Source: Terrimicrobiaceae bacterium
Lineage (GTDB): Bacteria; Verrucomicrobiota; Verrucomicrobiia; Chthoniobacterales; Terrimicrobiaceae
DNA length: 64,000 nucleotides
Direction: 5' to 3'
Assembly (NCBI GenBank): GCA_018402345.1
Contig: JAGYIV010000010.1
Location: 1 to 64,000, forward strand
Under the pieces are notes generated by a model. The model made no database searches, had not been told where the DNA came from, and saw only the letters and a program-made list of their open reading frames with translations. Of this stretch, positions 8,795 to 16,815 are shown piece after piece; the first letter of the stretch is position 1, and each line of letters opens with the position of its first letter. The translations under genes were made by a program, and so were the position numbers.

Positions 8795-11158
8795 ATGCCG
8801 CTACGGGGCGGATGGATGCTGGAGCTGCGGCGGCGGGGGTTCACGGGCGAGTGCGGGGTTTGCGCGGGATTGCCTGCGGGATGGTTGGGTAGCGAGGAGG
8901 CGGGTGGTCCGCTGGCGTGGCGCCGGGTGGCTCGGGGACCTGCTGTGACGCTTGCCGAGACAGCACCGCTGGTGTGGGAGATTTTTCATCCCGAGGGCGA
9001 AAAAGCGGGGTTGCGACCGGAGGTGGAAGGCCATGCGTTGTTCCAAAGGAACTCGAGGACGGGGGCGCTGCCGCGCGGGGATTTCCAAGGGGTGAATTGC
9101 CTGGGTGTGGTGGAACTGGCGGTGCGCTTCGGCTCGGAACGGCAGAGTGTTTTTTTCGAGGTGGTGTCGACGAAGTTCGGCCACGAGCGGGATTTCGAGC
9201 GGATGACGCAGGACATCGCAGCGAAGTGCGGGCAGTTGTTGTTGCAATGGAACACGCCGTCGGGCGTTCCTTTCACAAGCGATCCGGAGCGCAGGCGGCG
9301 TCTGGTGCTGGAGCAGTTCCTCTACCTCTCACAGGCTCTTGGCGGCGGGAAGCTGGAGCGGTGGATGGAGGCGGTGCGCAACAATCCGCACAGCACGCTC
9401 GAGCGGGAGTCGAATTGGCGGCCGGCGGGATTGGCGCGGAGCGGGGATTTTTTGCGGAATCCGATGGCGATGGCGAGGGATTGGCGCCGTGGGGCGAGGC
9501 TTCTGCCGGGCGAGGTGTTGGATGTGCGTAAGCGCGAGGACCGGGACACGCCGCCGAACCGGTTTTTGCTCCATGCGCTGGAGGCTTTCGATGCGGTGTG
9601 CCGCGAGGTGGTGGGGCTTTTTCCGCCGAAGGGTGGTCCGGCGGCTGCGGCAGCACAGGAGCTGTCGTCGCGGATTTCGGCGTTGCTGGGTGGGGCTTTT
9701 TTCCGCGAGGTGTCGTCTCCGCAGAGGCTGGCGCTGGAGAACCAGACTCTTCAAAAACGGGAGGGCTATCGCGACATCCTGCGTGTGTGGCTGCAACTCG
9801 ACCAGGCCGCGCGCTTGGACTGGGAGGGGCGGGAGGATGTCTTCACGGCGACCGTTCGCGATGTGGCGGCGTTGTATGAGTATTGGCTTTTCTTTGAGTT
9901 GCTGGAGGTGCTGAAGGCGGTGCCGCATTTGCGAGAGATTCGCTGGGTTGCCGAAGGGGAGGGAATTTTGCCGGTGTTCTGCGAGAGGGATGGGCGGCTT
10001 TCGATCAACCTGCGGAGGGGCCGCGCGAGCATGCTGGTGCTGGAGCAGGCGCCGCCGGATGCCGAGGCTCTGCGGCTGCATTTTTGCTTCGACCGCTGCT
10101 ACTCGGCAACAAGGCGTGGAGAGGTGCTTTCAACGGGTGCCTACAGTCGGCCATTCCGCCCGGATTTTTCGCTTGTGGTTTTTCCTGCGATCCATGCGGA
10201 GGGTTGCGGACCATTTAAGGCTGAAGCACGGGCGGAAAAGGAGGGACAGTTGGCGTATTTGCACTTCGATGCGAAATATCGCGTGAATCAGCTTCCAGAA
10301 ATCTTCGGCCCCAATGACGAGTCGGTTTTCAGCGAGGAGGAGGCGGCGAAATCCACGAACACCTACAAGCGGGCGGATCTCTACAAAATGCATGCCTACA
10401 ACGATGCGATCCGGCGGACGGTGGGTTCGTATGTTTTGTATCCAGGTAACGGACCCGGCGATGCGAGATTCTCGAAATATCACGAGATTTTGCCGGGAGT
10501 GGGTGCGTTTTCCATTTCCCCAGGGCATGTCGATGGTCGCAGGGAGATCGGCTGGTTTGTGGCCGATGTGCTGGAGCGGCAAAGGGATCGATTCACGCAA
10601 TTGGCGAGAATCAACTACTGGACGCACGACACGGTGCGCGAGGAGCCTGCGGAATACCATTCTGGTGGAAGGGCCAGTCATGCCAAGCCTCCGAAGGATG
10701 CCAGCGTGGTGCTGGGATTCCTGCGGGAGGGGGATGATCCCGAGGCCTACCGCACGCGGGGTGTGTTTTTTTGCCATGCGGTGGAGTGGGAAAATGCGGG
10801 CCATCTGCCGCCAGAGGAGCGGAAGCCGGGCGTGCCGACGAACTTGGGCTTCGATCCCCTGCGGGCGGACTGGCTGGCTGTGTTCCAGAAAAAAGTGACT
10901 GCTCCCTGGCTGGGCAAGGTCGAGAATGTGCGGATCGTGACGGCTGACGACCGAGCCAAGGAATTGAAGCGGGATGTGCCCACAATGAAAGCGGCCTACT
11001 ACTATCGCATCCAATTCGGGCACGGCCACGAAGAGCCCCCCCGCGATGTCTCGCGGCTTGTGGGGCCTCGTCCGAGCAAGCCGGTCGCTTGCACCTTGGC
11101 GGAATTGGCGAAATGCAAGCCTGTCAGGGACGAGGCAGAAGCGCCTGCAAGCGCTTGA
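8795..11158 (+). CDS. DUF2357-type nuclease, McrC-like partner
   Basis: A protein of about 787 residues resembling the DUF2357 nuclease component that accompanies McrB-like AAA+ proteins in modification-dependent restriction systems. The central part (FVTATVRDVAALYEYW-like helix, here VFTATVRDVAALYEYWLFFE) is the family's landmark. A PD-(D/E)XK nuclease core follows: FRPDFSLVVFPA, then LAYLHFDAKYRV, giving the D...DxK residues. The C-terminal extension of about 200 residues is unassigned. The start is uncertain; I chose the ATG at 8795, and codons up to 8564 are open but overlap vapC. The matching McrB gene (5215-6266) is dead, so this nuclease is an orphan. Its 3' end overlaps vsr on the other strand by 35 bases. 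Confidence 0.65.
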   Translation: MPLRGGWMLELRRRGFTGECGVCAGLPAGWLGSEEAGGPLAWRRVARGPAVTLAETAPLVWEIFHPEGEKAGLRPEVEGHALFQRNSRTGALPRGDFQGVNCLGVVELAVRFGSERQSVFFEVVSTKFGHERDFERMTQDIAAKCGQLLLQWNTPSGVPFTSDPERRRRLVLEQFLYLSQALGGGKLERWMEAVRNNPHSTLERESNWRPAGLARSGDFLRNPMAMARDWRRGARLLPGEVLDVRKREDRDTPPNRFLLHALEAFDAVCREVVGLFPPKGGPAAAAAQELSSRISALLGGAFFREVSSPQRLALENQTLQKREGYRDILRVWLQLDQAARLDWEGREDVFTATVRDVAALYEYWLFFELLEVLKAVPHLREIRWVAEGEGILPVFCERDGRLSINLRRGRASMLVLEQAPPDAEALRLHFCFDRCYSATRRGEVLSTGAYSRPFRPDFSLVVFPAIHAEGCGPFKAEARAEKEGQLAYLHFDAKYRVNQLPEIFGPNDESVFSEEEAAKSTNTYKRADLYKMHAYNDAIRRTVGSYVLYPGNGPGDARFSKYHEILPGVGAFSISPGHVDGRREIGWFVADVLERQRDRFTQLARINYWTHDTVREEPAEYHSGGRASHAKPPKDASVVLGFLREGDDPEAYRTRGVFFCHAVEWENAGHLPPEERKPGVPTNLGFDPLRADWLAVFQKKVTAPWLGKVENVRIVTADDRAKELKRDVPTMKAAYYYRIQFGHGHEEPPRDVSRLVGPRPSKPVACTLAELAKCKPVRDEAEAPASA

Positions 11159-11536
11159 GGAGGCGCTCGGGCTTCTCCGTTTGGCATTCCCATACCGTGA
11201 TCACTCGCCAACTGAGCCGGCGTAGGGAGGCTGCGTGGCGCTTATCACGGGTGGCGTTGCCTTCGAGTTTTTTCGCCACCAAGCCGTCCTTGTCTTGGGA
11301 ATCCGGGCGTCTTTGCACTTACTGTGAAGATGCCAGAAGCATCCATGGACAAAGATACAGACGCCGTGTCGCGGCAGAACGATGTCAGGACCGCCTGGCA
11401 GATCGCGCCTATGGAGGCGGAAGCGGTAGCCCATGGAATGCAGGATGCGGTGAACGACCAACTCTGGCTTGGTGTCCTTGCCCCGAATCTGGCTCATCAA
11501 GCGGTTGCGCGCCTGAGGGCTCAAGGTATCAGCCAT
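11124..11536 (-). pseudogene. vsr: vsr, very-short-patch repair endonuclease, frameshifted
   Basis: Vsr nicks DNA at T:G mismatches left by deamination of 5-methylcytosine. The N-terminal frame (start 11536) carries the family motifs MSQIRGKDTKPEL, GYRFRLHRRDLPGGPDIVLP (catalytic Asp in GPDIVLP) and IFVHGCFWHLHSKCKDARIP, which includes the zinc/catalytic His and Cys residues. The frame is lost near 11270-11280, in a run of T bases. The expected remainder (KKLEGNATRDKRHAASLRRL, then WRVITVWECQTEK) continues in another frame to 11124. A one-base homopolymer change explains this; it could be real or a sequencing error. No cytosine methylase gene is nearby in the window. Confidence 0.8.
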
Positions 11537-11579
11537 TCCAACAGAAGCTGCCCCGGATTTTGCAAAAATGCAAAGCGTG

Positions 11580-11646
11580 CAGGAGCGCCAACGTCCCCGT
11601 TGGCAATGATGCCCCCCAGAGGGCCAAGGAGGACCTCGGCGGTCCC
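11580..11646. repeat. REP-like repeat, family B copy 3
   Basis: Blocks AGGAGCGCCAACGTCCCCGT, TGGCAATGATGCC and GGAGGACCTCGGCGGTCCC appear in this order, almost identical to 12381-12445. GCCAACG/CGTTGGC and GGACC/GGTCC pairs can form two hairpins. Intergenic. Confidence 0.75.
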
Positions 11647-11703
11647 AAGATACCGAAATTTCGACTTCACCCGCCCGTTCCTTCCCCGCAAACCACCCCC
11701 GCT

Positions 11704-11737
11704 GTCATATGGACAAATGGCAATAAGTCCATAGGTC
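11704..11737. repeat. Hairpin repeat copy 5
   Basis: Left arm GTCATATGGAC, the identical 12-base loop AAATGGCAATAA, and a right arm GTCCATAGGTC as in copy 4. It is 4.5 kb from the other four copies and again directly beside a family B repeat. Confidence 0.85.
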
Positions 11738-11872
11738 GTTTACCTTGAATACACAGATGGCGTTGAGGGACTCGGAAAAGACCTGCTGATGGATCGTTTC
11801 CGGATTCTGGATGCTTGAGTAAACTCTGGAGGTTTTCCTTGACGGTGTGGTGGAGGTGGATTTTTTAACTAC

Positions 11873-12073
11873 ATGTCCACCGCGATGTTGATTGCCGAAT
11901 TGGAGAGCGTGCCAGAGCAAACACGCCGGGAGGTTCTGGACTTTTTAGCTTTTTTGAAAAGCCGGAATGCTGCGTCATCGCCGAGCAGTGAATCCTTGTT
12001 GCCCTTGGCCCAGACGGCTTGGGCGGAGGATTGGTCCTCGCCCGAGGAGGATCAGGCATGTAAGGACTTGTAG
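11873..12073 (+). CDS. Small antitoxin-like protein (DUF2281-like)
   Basis: A 66-residue protein reading MLIAELESVPEQTRREVLDF then FLAFLKSR, and ending with WAEDWSSPEEDQACKDL. The ED-W-SPEEDxAW-DL ending is characteristic of small antitoxins encoded upstream of PemK/MazF-like or RelE-like toxins. It would act by binding the toxin. The matching toxin directly downstream is truncated (next entry), so this is probably a solitary leftover. Confidence 0.65.
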   Translation: MSTAMLIAELESVPEQTRREVLDFLAFLKSRNAASSPSSESLLPLAQTAWAEDWSSPEEDQACKDL

Positions 12074-12232
12074 CGGGCGATATGGTGGTGGTGCCGTTTC
12101 CTTTCAGGAAAAATCTCAGAGGGCAAACTTTCGGAAATCCGCCATGCTGTTTGACAAGTAGTGCGTGGAGAAATTTAGCTTTCGTAGTTGATAGGTGTGA
12201 TAGGGGACGGTCCCGAATATTGAAGCTTTTTT
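12070..12232 (+). pseudogene. Truncated PemK/MazF-like toxin remnant
   Basis: Immediately after the antitoxin-like gene the frame reads VAGDMVVVPFPFRKNLRG, matching the usual start of PemK-type toxins (GDvvlvpFPF). The rest of the family (RPALV, conserved RS/T motifs) is not found. Continuation frames hit stops at about 12160 and 12230. It is a decayed toxin gene. Confidence 0.5.
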
Positions 12233-12239
12233 GAATCGG

Positions 12240-12855
12240 GCCATGGTTTTTCCAGCCACATGAAAACGACTCCCAAAGTTCATAGGGCGGCAAGCCGCGA
12301 AAGCTGGTAGGAGTTATCCCCTGCCCTATCTAGCTCGATATTTGCAGGAGGCGTTTGAGCGGCATTTGCCCAAGGGGGTGCAGGAGCGCCAACGTCCCCG
12401 TTGGCAATGATGCCCCCGAGGGCCGAGGAGGACCTCGGCGGTCCTATGCGCTGAGCGCGACTTGTCGAAACAGGTTCCCTGTTCTGCTACACCAGCAAAA
12501 CAGTGCAGATTTTCCGTGTTTGCGCTCGGAAAAATTGGTTTCGCTCCCGAAGAAATTGTTTCAGGCCGATCGAGGGTCGCGCAGGCGGAAGGGAACAATC
12601 GCCTGCGGGGCGCTCCAAGCACGCTGGGAGCGCAGTGGAGAGAAGGGGCTTCTTCAATCCCACTGCCCAAATCCTCGATCTATTTGATAAAAGGCGCATG
12701 CAAGATGATGTGGCGCCCAGTGGCGACTATACCGCCTGTCGATTCTATTTTGAAGGCTCCTAAGTTTCTTTGACTACCGATTCAGCGTTGCTTAAGGACA
12801 GCGGTAAGCGGCCTGAATTTGAGCCAAGGCCCACACGACGGCTTCTATCCTTTTT
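12240..12855. other. Stretch without a recognisable gene
   Basis: A short frame near 12300-12410 reads LPYLARYLQEAFERHLPKG and runs into the family B repeat, suggesting a remnant of an unidentified gene. Otherwise I see only repeat copy 4 of family B (12381-12445) and sequence of unknown function up to the HD-domain gene. Confidence 0.4.
12381..12445. repeat. REP-like repeat, family B copy 4
   Basis: Nearly identical to 11580-11646: GCCAACGTCCCCGTTGGC forms a perfect 7-bp hairpin with a 4-base loop, and CCGAGG with CCTCGG forms a second one. Ends at GGCGGTCC. Confidence 0.75.
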
Positions 12856-13395
12856 ATGCACGATCACCGCGCCATCCTGGCTGCAATCCTAAGCCAATAC
12901 TCACTCACAAAAACCGGCGCGCATGGCGTCCTCCACTGGGCGCGGGTGATGGAGAATGGACGCCGGATTACCGAGTCCACGGGTGCCGATGTCGAGGTGG
13001 TGGAACTTTTCGCCCTCTTCCATGATTCGCGGCGGGTCAATGAGTCTATCGACAGGGGCCATGGTCTGCGCGGGGGAGATTTTGCCCATTCCTTGCGAGG
13101 CTCGCTCGTGCATCTCGACGACGCGCGGTTTGATCTCCTCCACGAAGCCTGCCGCCTGCACACCGACGGTCTCACCGAGTCTGATCCGACCATTCAAGCG
13201 TGCTGGGATGCCGATCGTCTGGATCTCGGCCGCGTGAATATTTTGCCAAGAAGGCATCTTCTTTGCACCGATGCCGCATGCGGTCTTCTGGACTGGGCCC
13301 ACAAGCGCGCTTCCCGCAGACATGCGCCAGCAAGTTTGCTCGCAGCGTGGGGCGTCGATCTTGCTGGCGGAGAATTCTATAAAGCCGAAGACTGA
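12856..13395 (+). CDS. HD-domain phosphohydrolase-like protein
   Basis: A 179-residue protein of the HD superfamily of metal-dependent phosphohydrolases. HGVLHWARVMENG near residue 24 supplies the first His. VVELFALFHDSRRVNESID carries the HD pair at about residues 56-57, followed by RGHGLRGGDFA. CWDADRLDLGRVN near 138 supplies the late Asp. This layout matches small HD proteins annotated as putative nucleotidases or phosphohydrolases; the substrate cannot be read from the sequence. The ATG at 12856 fits the homologous N-terminus. It stands alone on the plus strand. Confidence 0.7.
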   Translation: MHDHRAILAAILSQYSLTKTGAHGVLHWARVMENGRRITESTGADVEVVELFALFHDSRRVNESIDRGHGLRGGDFAHSLRGSLVHLDDARFDLLHEACRLHTDGLTESDPTIQACWDADRLDLGRVNILPRRHLLCTDAACGLLDWAHKRASRRHAPASLLAAWGVDLAGGEFYKAED

Positions 13396-13508
13396 AATTT
13401 GCCAGCCTTCATCACGGAATCGACTTCCACTTTCCGACGAGAAATTCATTCAAGGAACGGGCATCGGGAGTCCAATTTTCCTTCCCTGTCCATGGTTGGA
13501 ATCGGAAT

Positions 13509-14168
13509 TCATGGAGATACCGGCCCTGGTAACCAACCATCCCAGACGGGAGGCAACGAAGGGTTGTCCAACCGACGCAGCCAATCCTCACACAGGTATT
13601 CCGCCACATCGGGGGGGACTTTTTTGAATGAAACGGCCTTCTTGGGATTCCATTCGATCTCTTGGTTGAGAGGGTCGAAAATCCAAACATACTCTCTGAT
13701 CCAGGCGGATTCCCGTTGTCCCTTCTCCAATGGAACCTTGGGTTCCTGTTGGCACCCTCTCAAACGGGATTGCCAGAGGTGGCATCTCCACAAGAAAAGG
13801 ACGGGAATTTCCCTCCATTTCGCGGAGGGGTTCGTGGAGTCGCACCATATCCGGAGATTCACAGGGATATAGTCCCAACAATCAGGTGCGTCTTTTTTTC
13901 CCCATTTCAGGAATTCCCGCCGCATCCTCATCCTCCACCCCTCGACCGCCCTAAGGATTTTGATATCGTCTTCCAGTCCAGCGGTCTGTTCCTGCATCCA
14001 CCGGATGGATTTGAGCTCCACCCCCTCTTCAAAACCACTCAATTCAAAAGCGGCAAAGTCCTCGACCAGTGAACCTACCTCATAAATCTCTAGACCAGGT
14101 TCGATGTTGCGAGAGAAGGGAGGTTTTTCATCAGGGTTGGTTTTCATGACAAGGGTGGTGGTTTTCAT
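13509..14168 (-). CDS. Unrecognised 219-residue protein
   Basis: An uninterrupted frame whose composition is protein-like: acidic N-terminal half (EIYEVGSLVEDFAAFELSGF), Trp-rich and basic C-terminal half, no signal peptide or membrane segment. I do not recognise a family. It is divergent from the next gene with about 100 bases between the starts (14168 and 14271), so both promoters probably lie there. The opposite strand is also partly open, so the call is moderate. Confidence 0.45.
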   Translation of the reverse strand: MKTTTLVMKTNPDEKPPFSRNIEPGLEIYEVGSLVEDFAAFELSGFEEGVELKSIRWMQEQTAGLEDDIKILRAVEGWRMRMRREFLKWGKKDAPDCWDYIPVNLRIWCDSTNPSAKWREIPVLFLWRCHLWQSRLRGCQQEPKVPLEKGQRESAWIREYVWIFDPLNQEIEWNPKKAVSFKKVPPDVAEYLCEDWLRRLDNPSLPPVWDGWLPGPVSP

Positions 14169-14270
14169 AGGGGGTGATCATGCCGGATATGGGGTCGCAG
14201 GATGTGCCGCACCCAACATACCGCCCCCTGTGGCAGCGCTTGCCGCAGGCCATGTGGTGAACTTGGTCTC

Positions 14271-14735
14271 ATGACCACCACCACCTCACCCGAAGTTCGA
14301 GTTTATGGAAAAAACCTCCGGAACCCTCGAAATGGAACATCCTACTGGACAGATATCTCCAGTTGGAAATCCGACCGATTTCAGATGACAGGGCGGTTCC
14401 CCAGAATGGTTAATGTGACCACTAAATCCACCGAATCCTGGTCGAGGGATCTGAGTCCGATTCGGATCGGGTCGGTGGAGACCTACGAGGAAAACGGGTC
14501 CACACTCGTGGCGACAAGTGTTGAGGTGGCTTGGCAATACAGTAAAATCTACTCCCACCGGAATGAGGATGGGAAACTCATTCCCCTAAACTTCACCGAT
14601 TCCAAAGGACGACCGAACGCCAACTGGTTCCGTTGGAGGGACGAACACTGGAATAAACCGGAATTCCACTGGAACCACCCCGAGTTTGAGAAAAACAAGA
14701 AGTTCGTCCGGAGGGGTTTTCGAAGGGAAGTCTAG
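14271..14735 (+). CDS. Unrecognised 154-residue protein, first of a coupled pair
   Basis: Starts MTTTTSPEVRVYGKNLRNPR at the ATG at 14271; earlier in-frame codons look non-coding. The protein is rich in Trp, Asn and Arg with aromatic clusters (WFRWRDEHWNKPEFHWNHPE) and ends in basic residues. No signal peptide or membrane segment. I do not recognise the family. Its stop codon TAG shares a base with the GTG start of the next gene, so the two are co-translated and probably work together. It could be a phage- or defence-derived pair; this is inference from gene form only. Confidence 0.55.
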   Translation: MTTTTSPEVRVYGKNLRNPRNGTSYWTDISSWKSDRFQMTGRFPRMVNVTTKSTESWSRDLSPIRIGSVETYEENGSTLVATSVEVAWQYSKIYSHRNEDGKLIPLNFTDSKGRPNANWFRWRDEHWNKPEFHWNHPEFEKNKKFVRRGFRREV

Positions 14736-15022
14736 TGTCCTCGTTCTACTGGAACGGGAAACTCCTCACCCCTGTCGAAGCGAGACGTTCGATCTACGCG
14801 AAGCTCTATTGTCATGAAGTCGTCCAGACCAATTCCTATCAACAACTTGAGACACTCCACCAATCGGGTGACCTCGCGATCTTCGACTTCGACGGATACG
14901 ACTACAAGGAACTGGGAATGACCCCGGAGGATACGATTCGGAATTTGGATCACTCATGGGGTCATGGACTTGTGCTGTCTCTCCTCCTTCAGGGAATCGA
15001 CCCGGGAAAACTCGGGAAGTGA
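14735..15022 (+). CDS. Unrecognised 95-residue protein, second of a coupled pair
   Basis: A GTG start at 14735 overlaps the upstream stop by one base. Features are EARRSIYAKLYCHEVVQTN, a hydrophobic core LAIFDFDGYDYKELGM, and GHGLVLSLLLQGIDPGKL at the end. The combination of an AR-xIY segment, a DFDGYD strand and a GH-xVL-xLL helix seems familiar from small uncharacterised phage and bacterial proteins, but I cannot name the family with certainty. It is probably functionally linked to the 154-residue protein. Confidence 0.6.
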   Translation: MSSFYWNGKLLTPVEARRSIYAKLYCHEVVQTNSYQQLETLHQSGDLAIFDFDGYDYKELGMTPEDTIRNLDHSWGHGLVLSLLLQGIDPGKLGK

Positions 15023-15037
15023 CGGGGAACGATAATA

Positions 15038-15110
15038 GCGATGGGATTTTTTTAGGCCTGAATGATGCTTTTAGGTAATTCTTTTGAATTCTGGCAAAAT
15101 ATCCCATCGC
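15038..15110. repeat. Inverted repeat between convergent genes
   Basis: GCGATGGGAT at 15038-15047 is the perfect reverse complement of ATCCCATCGC at 15101-15110. The left arm is followed by a run of T bases. It lies between the ends of a plus-strand and a minus-strand gene. The 53-base spacer is long for a terminator, so a small element or a degenerate bidirectional terminator are both possible. Confidence 0.45.
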
Positions 15111-15130
15111 CGCTCTGCGTTGTCACCGGT

Positions 15131-16747
15131 TCAGTGCCGACCCGAAGGGCGCGGAGCATGCGCCCGCACCGCATCGCGGATAAACGCCTCGGGATCTTTC
15201 CCAAGAACACGCAACGCCTCCGGGGGCGCCTCGTGGCAGGAAGCGATGGCGAACCGCACCAGATGATCAGGGTCGGTTGCCAACGTCACCACCAGTGCCG
15301 CCTTTTCCATGGCAGTCTTGCGATAAGCAGCCGCCCGCCGCGTGTTGCGGCATCTGACCAGAGAGTCCAGCACGGCACAGAGCGTCTTTTTGCGGACCCT
15401 CGGATCGGGATCTGAAAAAAGAAACGCCGTGGCCTGCTTGCCCAAACGCGGATCACGGCACACACATTCGCGGATTCTTGGATCGGCATCCATCGCGAAG
15501 GAGTTCAGCAACGCGGCATTTTGTTCACGGTTGGCTGGATGGCTGGTTTTCACGAGCCTGCGGGCCACGGCGAAGCGCACCTCAGGTCGCGTGTCGCAGG
15601 CAAGGTCCTCCAGAATTTCCCGGCGCAGCCCGTTGGCTTCCCCGAGACGCGCCAGGACATCGGGACTCACGACGCTCTTGATCCTGCGATAGAAGGCGGG
15701 CGTGAGGGCATTCACCATGTCCAGCAGCACCTCATGCACACCGGAGCCCGTCTTGGAAAGAATCTCCACGCGCAAATCGGTGCCCGCCTTGGCATGCAAA
15801 AATACCGCTTGAACCACCTCGGGGGCGTCATCGTGCCTGAACAATCCAAGCACCCCGCCTGTCAGAGCGGCGTTTTCCGCAAGGAATCTGCGAACCTCAG
15901 CCGAGGAGTCGCCCACAAGCAACGCCTGAATGCCCGCATCCTCGCTCACTTTCGCCAGCGAGCGGCGCACTTCCTCGTCGGCATCCATCGCCAATGCACG
16001 ACGGACTTCAATCGGAGCGAAGGCGGCAGCCGCCAATGCGCTGCGGATGCCGGGATGCGGCGACCTTGAAAAACGCTCAACCAAGTCCGCAGGCAAAAAC
16101 CGGCAGTTGGCCAAATGCATTTGCAACTCCTCCCGATCGTCGCGGGCCAGAATCCTCAAGGCGCTCGAATAAATCGCAAGGCGCGCAGGCGGCGCATGGC
16201 GCATGGCCGACCGCAGAAGATTGGCAAACTCCAACCGAACCTCCGGGCTCGGATCCGCCGCGAACATTTCCCAGACATGATCCGGCGCGTGCCGGTGGAA
16301 GAAATCGAAAAGCCCGCGCCTGGCCGGATGCTGGACCATGGCATACCGCACGCGGAAATCCTTTTCAAAGGGCAGGTGCGCAAAAACATTTGCATCACGC
16401 CGATCCGCGCCGGTTCGCGCCAACTGCACGATCGTCCAAGCGTCGAACACATGGCGTGGCAGCGCCTCACCCGCCCCCCTCACCCGGTTGAAAAGGGCAA
16501 GCAACGCCCTCATGCCGATCAACTCGGGCAATGACCCGGCGCTTGTGAACTCCCACAGGGTAAGAATGGGATTTTCCAAAACGCACTCGGGGTGCGTCTC
16601 CCACAGCCGCTGAAGCACATCGTGGGGAGTGGACGGATTGCACGCCAAGGCCCGCAGCACGGCACCAGTCGCCGTCTCCGCAAGCGCGGCCAGAACATCA
16701 GCAGGAGTTGAGGGATCGGCAGCGACTCGAAAATCTACATGGCTCAT
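15131..16747 (-). CDS. HEAT/LRV-type helical repeat protein
   Basis: A 538-residue all-helical repeat protein, probably cytosolic and acting as a protein-binding scaffold. Short repeats of the form ADPSTPADVLAALAE and NPSTPHDVLQRLWE are typical of leucine-rich variant (LRV) repeats and recur as DPSPEVRLEFANLL, DADEEVRRSLAK, DTRPEVRFAVARRL, DADPRIRECVC and DPDPRVRKKTL. No catalytic motif, signal peptide or transmembrane segment. The ATG at 16747 is followed directly by the first repeat. It is separated from recD by about 70 bases on the same strand and could be the last gene of that transcript. Substrate or partner unknown. Confidence 0.7.
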   Translation of the reverse strand: MSHVDFRVAADPSTPADVLAALAETATGAVLRALACNPSTPHDVLQRLWETHPECVLENPILTLWEFTSAGSLPELIGMRALLALFNRVRGAGEALPRHVFDAWTIVQLARTGADRRDANVFAHLPFEKDFRVRYAMVQHPARRGLFDFFHRHAPDHVWEMFAADPSPEVRLEFANLLRSAMRHAPPARLAIYSSALRILARDDREELQMHLANCRFLPADLVERFSRSPHPGIRSALAAAAFAPIEVRRALAMDADEEVRRSLAKVSEDAGIQALLVGDSSAEVRRFLAENAALTGGVLGLFRHDDAPEVVQAVFLHAKAGTDLRVEILSKTGSGVHEVLLDMVNALTPAFYRRIKSVVSPDVLARLGEANGLRREILEDLACDTRPEVRFAVARRLVKTSHPANREQNAALLNSFAMDADPRIRECVCRDPRLGKQATAFLFSDPDPRVRKKTLCAVLDSLVRCRNTRRAAAYRKTAMEKAALVVTLATDPDHLVRFAIASCHEAPPEALRVLGKDPEAFIRDAVRAHAPRPSGRH

Positions 16748-16815
16748 CCGTCAATCACACCACACCCCATGGCGCAGGACCTGCCACAGCGGTCAAAAAT
16801 CACCAGAACCGCCCC

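Larger units (their letters stand above)
11537..11872. other. Gene-free stretch with repeats
   Basis: No convincing gene. It holds family B repeat copy 3 (11580-11646) and hairpin copy 5 (11704-11737), then about 130 bases without recognisable signals up to the next antitoxin-like gene. Confidence 0.5.

Noticed and set aside
12300-12410. Transposase fragment
   Set aside because: The short frame reading LPYLARYLQEAFE hinted at one, but no catalytic motif or terminal inverted repeats were found.
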